Shown: piece after piece, positions 21,726 to 26,664 of the stretch
How the letters are laid out: each line of letters begins with the position of its first letter
How positions within the stretch are numbered: the first letter of the stretch is position 1
Source of the DNA: Spirogloea muscicola
Lineage: Eukaryota > Streptophyta > Zygnematophyceae > Spirogloeales > Spirogloeaceae
Length of the DNA: 26,664 nucleotides
Assembly (NCBI GenBank): GCA_009602725.1
Contig: WELB01000001.1
Coordinates: 834,455-861,118 of the forward strand
Direction: 5' to 3'
The notes under the pieces: generated by a model
Databases searched by the model: none
What the model was told of the DNA's origin: nothing
Seen by the model: only the letters and a program-made list of their open reading frames with translations
Program-made: the position numbers and the translations under genes

Positions 21726-21731
21726 CACGAC

Positions 21732-21736
21732 TGTAA
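21732..21736 (+). terminator. Candidate poly(A) signal TGTAA (HAS1)
   Basis: TGTAA about 300 bases past the HAS1 stop at 21430, the first on this strand after the gene. It sits seven bases from the opposite-strand signal of the copper ATPase. Confidence 0.4.
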
Positions 21737-21948
21737 TGCTTAAGTGTATAATGGTAGACATACTACTGCATCGCTCAAGTGCACCAACCCTTGCAGACCA
21801 AGCTGTCCCTTCGGCACCGAGGCTTTGAACAATGACTTCCAACAGGCCCGCAATGTGCGGTCACTTTAATTACAAAACTCTGAAGCTGCCATTGGCAGCT
21901 TCGTTTATGGGTATAGTGCACATCATTTTTTACCAATGCCAATTGCAC

Positions 21949-24900
21949 CTAGCCCCTGAATTTCAGAGCCTTACCCTGCGCCTTTGTCCCAAGCTCAACC
22001 CGAATGTCAAAGAGCTCTATGAGCTTTGGTTTTCTGTACATTCGCAGCCCAAGTGACGAGCAGACAACGCTCACGGAGGAGAAGGCCATGGCAGCGCCAG
22101 CGAGCCACGGCGGTAGGCGCACAAGGAAGCAGGGGTAAAAGACGCCTGCGGCGAGCGGGATGCCCATGACATTGTACCCCATGGCCCACGCATAGTTGGT
22201 GCGGATTCGGTCGAATGTCTTGCGCGAGAGGTCGATGGCGGTAACCACATCCTCCAGGTTGGACCGCATGAGCACGTAGTCTGCCGCCTCGATCGCAATG
22301 TCCGTGCCGCTGCCCACGGCCATGCCCACATCGGCCGCAGCGAGTGCTGGGGAGTCGTTGATGCCGTCGCCAACGACGGCCACAACAACAGCGCCACTAC
22401 ATTGCAGCGTCCGCACTGTGTCGGCCTTGCCTGATGGCAGCACCTCAGCATACACCTCCTCGATGCCTATCTCCCTGGCAACAGCGCGCGCTGTATGCCA
22501 GTTGTCGCCTGTCAGCATGACAGAGCGGATGCCCATGCGTGCCAGACCTTCCACAACAACCGCCGCCTCGGGCTTGAGCGGGTCCGCAACGGCGAAAGCC
22601 GCCGCCAGTGTGCCGCTCACGGCGGCGAGGACGCACGTGCGTGCTCTGGACTCCTCACGCTGCAGATACTCCTCTGCAGCCTCCGGAATGACAACCGCGT
22701 GCCGTCGCATCAGCTGCCGGTTGCCCACCTGGAAGAGCAGCAAGTGTAGCAGTCAACATCGTCAGTCAACATCATCTTTGGCACTTTTCCAACTGGCAAT
22801 AGATATACACTCCGCCCTTCTTCTTGACAGGAGATGTTCCAAGCAAGCACACAATAATGAGAAAGTTGTAGTGAGCGCGGATGGCCTGGAATCGTTGCCC
22901 TCGAGCAGTCAGGAGCGCACCAGCACAGCAGATCCATCGACTGTGCAGCTTACGCCCTCGCCAAGCAGGGCCTCAAAGCCCTCTGCCGCCTGCAGCCACG
23001 TTACATCTTTCTTCCCAGTCTCCCGCTTATCGTCGCTTGCCCGCCCGTCGTCCTCTGCTGCCGTCACTGCCTGCTGATTGCCAAACACGAGCACGTGCCG
23101 CGCGTACGCCACCAGAGCCTGCCCAATGGGGTGCTCACTACCGCTCTCAGCCGCTGCCACCAGCCCTAGGACCTTAACAATATCTCTGGACTCGCCAAAG
23201 AGCTTGCAGCTTGTAACCACCGGCCGGCCCTTGGTCAGCGTTCCCGTTTTGTCGAAGACCACAGTCTGAATCTGCCTTGCGGAAAGAAGAAACACATCAT
23301 CAGAAAGATCCCAATGACATCAACAGTACCATGGCAGCCTATCTTCTCCTGGTGACGAATTTGACTAATTACTGCTTATTAATCATTCTGCAAGGGAGGT
23401 TATTTCGCATTGTACTTTGTGGGCTCGCTCCAGGGCATCTCCGCCCTTTATGAGGATGCCGTTGCTCGCGCCGATGCCTGTGGCAACCATGACTGCAGTC
23501 GGTGTGGCCAGGCCCAGGGCGCATGGGCAGGCGATGACCAGCACGGCAATGCCAAATAGCAGTGCGAAGAGGAAATGGTCCGTGCCGGCAGGCAGCCAGC
23601 TGTCGGGGATGGCGCCCGCCTCGCCAGCCATGTACCAGCAGAGCCAGGTGAGGATAGCCAGCAGCACCACCACCGGCACAAAGATGCTCGACACCTGCAA
23701 AAGCCCGGTCTTCGAAGTGGCTCAGCGGCTCTATCTTGCAAGATGGGGGACAAAAGGGCCACTCATGCATTCCCATGCACTTGACATAGGGATGAAGCAG
23801 CAAGTTGCAAGTAATTCAGACCAAATGAGCTTCTTATATGAGACAATATGTTCCTTGAGATGGTAACAAGTTCTTCCACCACCAAGTACATTGGTGCAGA
23901 TGAGCCACCCTTGCTCAATATTAGACTCAAGTTGCTGCAAATCCTCGACTATTACTGTGATTCACTGCAGCTCGCACACCCTTACTTGGTCTCCTTCTGC
24001 CCAGTCCGAAATGACTTCATATACATCTGTGACCTGAATGCATTGCACGGGCGCTTGATCACTCACATAATCTGCGAACCGCTGGATTGGGGCCTTCGAC
24101 ATCTGCGCTGTCTCTACCAGGCGCACAATCCTCGCCAGAGCAGTATCGGAGCCGACCCGCAGGGCCTTAACGTGCAGGAGGCCCGTGAGGTTGATGGTTC
24201 CGCCAACCGCCGCGGCGCCAGGCGCCTTGGGCACGGGCGCAGATTCACCAGTGATCATTGACTCGTCCACGTGGCTGCTGCCATGCACCACCTGCCCGTC
24301 TGCCGGCACCTTGGCCCCCGGAATAACCTGCGGCCAAATTGCTGCAAACGCATCAATGAGCCTCATAGACTTAAGTGCACATTGCTGTCATGGCCCTCCG
24401 TTATGGTTTTTTTGCAGCGTAGGTACTATCCATACTCTACAAGAAGGCAAACCCTCACAAAAGTGCTTTGGGTGTCATCTATGATTGAGGAATGGTGCAT
24501 AGGGCGCAGCTACCACGCTCATGTCTTCCTTGGCCTCACCTTGAGGATATCACCCCGCTGGACGAGACGGGTGTCTATCTCCCGCTCCGTCACCACCTTA
24601 CCATCTGTTATTCACACAGCACGGAAGCAACCACATCAGCACCCGAAGACAATCTTGCGACCTCATGGCCGCCCGCCACAGGTCATTGCAAGAGGCAAAG
24701 GGCCCCTATATGGTTGCTTGTGTGCTCCTGCACCTGCCCCCACTTCAAGAATAATTGCTGTCGCGGGCGCCAGCTGCAGCAGTTTTGAGATAGCCTCAGA
24801 AGTACGGCCCTTTGCCACGACCTGCAGAAGGGACGCCGGATGCGATTGCTCAGCCTCGCCATAGCAAAACACAGCAGCGTTGATGCGAGGCAAGCTCCAG

Positions 24901-26664
24901 GCGTGCTCGTGCAGCTGAATTTAGGCTTGCTGGACGTGAAATGTAAGTCTTAAAAGGGCCGCAGGTCAGGCAGCTTGCTTGGCATGTAGGACGCAAAGGC
25001 ATGAGAGCTCACTGACTCAATCAGAAACATGAGTCTGCTTCTGAAGCAGGTCAGACAGGAGAAGAGGGCAAGTTCCCGCACCTCCAAGTATTTGCCGAGT
25101 AGAATGAACGTGATGAGCATTGCACTAGTCTCAAAGAAGTCGGCTGATGGTAGGTTGCGGCGCCAGGCAACTGAGAGCACTGAGAATACGGAGTAGAAGT
25201 AGGCGGCGGATGTGCCGAGCGCCACGAGCACGTCCATGTTGGCGGCGCCGTGGCGCAGCGACCGGTAGGCGCCAACGTAGAAGCGGGCGCCGATGCCGAA
25301 TTGCACGGGCGTGACCAGTGCAAGCTTGAGCCACGAGCCAAGCGCCAGCGGCCCTAGGCGCACCATGAGCAACTCGTGCAGCACGGGAATGTGTGGGCAC
25401 ACCATTGCCACTAGAAACGCCGGGATCTGCAGCCGCCCTCCACACAAATTGTGCAAGATAAGCAGGGGGCAGGAGTGCAAGCCTATGAAACACCACCATG
25501 TAGGAGTTGCTTGATAATCAAGATGCTAGAGGAGCATACTGTGACAATGCCTGTATAGCATAAGCGCTCACCGTAAAGGCGGCACTGAGGAAGAAGAGGC
25601 GGCGGTACTTGTCAGCCTCCTGGCTGCGGTCGTGCGCTTGCAAGGCGTGGAAACTGGGCATATGCGCGCGGAGCTTGCCATCGGGCCCATCAACGCCAGC
25701 AACGGCCTCCACAAGCGCCCGTAGCCCACACACCTCGGGGTCGTACAGCACGTCCGCGCACTCCATGCGGTGGCATGCGGAGACCTGCCGAACGCCCTTG
25801 ACTTCTCGCAGCGCAGCCTCCACGCGGAGCGCTGCGTCCTCGCGCCACATGCCAGCGATGTTGAGGACCACCCGGTCCACCTCGCCGGTTGCGAGGAGCT
25901 CGCCATCAAAGCCAGCGTCCTCTATCGCTCCAACGATAGCTTTGGGGTCCACCAGCTGCAAGGCAAGACCGCACGCACGCCAAGGTGGCAGGGAAGCCGA
26001 GTCAGTGGCCAACAGCGAATATGCATCCGCTCTCGACTGCAGTGCTGCGACTTGGTGTCGAGGTGCGCTGCAGAAGGAGGCAGAGTGGGGACACAGCCCT
26101 GACCTCGGGATCGTACTCCACCTCCGCCTGCTCCGTGGCGAGCGCCACCGACGCTCGCAGCACGCCCCGCACGGCGAGCAGCGCGGCCTCCACCGAGCCG
26201 ACGCAGGCGCTGCAGGTCATCCCCGACACACGGAAGCGGCCGACGACGCTGGCCAGGTGCGCGCCGCCGCCGCCGCCGCCCGCCGGCGGCAGCGGCACCT
26301 GCAGCAGCGCCTCCGCCTCGAAGCCCGCGTCCTCGACGGCCTCCACCAGGTCCTCAACCTGAGGCGGGGCAGGCAGCGACGGCCGGTCAGGCCAGCCGGC
26401 ACGACCAGGATGAGGTCCTCCATGCAGCAACGCAGGATGCTCCTCAGCCAGTGGAGCGCCACTGGCGGCGGCGGCAACGGTCGCTCACCTTGATTTTCGC
26501 GGGATCGTAGACGACCTCGGCTCGGTTCTGCAGGAGTGCGACGGAGGCGGAGGCGACGCCCGGGAGCGCGGCGAGCGCACGCTCCACCGAGGACGAGCAC
26601 GCGGCGCAGGTCATGCCGCCGACGCGCAGCCCCGCGCCCGCCTTCGCCGCGGGCGCGGCCGCCG
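21949..26664 (-). CDS. RAN1: RAN1/HMA7-like Cu(I)-transporting P1B-ATPase, 5' partial
   Basis: Ten exons: 26664-26489 (open at the window edge), 26358-26104, 25955-25572, 25426-25082, 24821-24734, 24604-24540, 24327-24067, 23694-23416, 23271-22921, 22728-21949 (TAG). The phases agree and give 993 residues plus stop. The protein pumps Cu(I) from the cytosol into the Golgi/ER lumen. Seen in order: two heavy-metal domains with GMTCAAC and GMTCSAC, a third domain without cysteines ([15 protein letters not shown]), membrane helices with [20 protein letters not shown] (463-466), the metal site CPC (580-582) in [23 protein letters not shown] (from Asp624), [38 protein letters not shown] in helix 7 and MAFSSVSVV in helix 8. 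CPC plus N/Y and M/S-S mark a Cu(I) (P1B-1) pump. The degenerate third domain is also found, as I recall, in Arabidopsis RAN1, which supplies copper to ethylene receptors. HMA5-type is the alternative. Confidence 0.95.

Larger units (their letters stand above)
21431..21948. other. Convergent 3' UTR region HAS1 / copper ATPase
   Basis: No coding exon on either strand. Holds the paired TGTAA signals at 21721-21736 and otherwise low-information sequence. Confidence 0.5.

Overview
The window looks like nuclear DNA of a green alga (Viridiplantae; which lineage is uncertain). Genes are split by many short GT-AG introns, exons are GC-richer than introns, protein families are of plant type, and several genes are followed by TGTAA, the usual green-algal poly(A) signal. 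I rebuilt the genes by hand from splice sites, reading phase and recalled family motifs; no search was run.

Layout, left to right. 1-1713 (+): 3' part of a DUF3054 membrane-protein gene, four exons. 1714-3642: no confident gene; a GC-rich island and a 280-base TG/GA microsatellite. 3643-4750 (-): four terminal exons of a plant-type leucine-rich-repeat gene, cut off toward an N at 4868. 4869-6529 (+): an Ala/Glu-rich coiled-coil protein whose start is not resolved. 7048-8742 (-): a DUF218/YdcF-like membrane-anchored protein. 9837-15609 (-): a 15-exon ethylene-receptor homologue of ETR1 type (sensor, GAF, histidine kinase, receiver). 16066-16177 (-): one exon of an eIF2D-like gene, cut off toward an N at 15834. 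16388-21430 (+): a 14-exon HAS1/DDX18 DEAD-box RNA helicase. 21949-26664 (-): ten exons of a RAN1/HMA7-like Cu(I) P1B-ATPase, 5' end outside the window.

How the genes relate. In plants RAN1 delivers copper to the ethylene receptor, so finding a receptor homologue and a RAN1-like pump about 6 kb apart is suggestive. Yet the receptor lacks the Cys and His that bind Cu(I)/ethylene in helix 2 (Ala and Trp instead), while helix 1, the kinase boxes and the receiver are intact. This is the most interesting observation. HAS1 (ribosome assembly) and the eIF2D fragment (translation) are divergent neighbours.

Other points: a 140-base direct repeat in two copies 8 kb apart; a probable GC-AG intron and one-repeat-per-exon structure in the LRR gene; all 13 HAS1 introns in phase 0; two N positions that look like gaps of unknown length because genes stop there.
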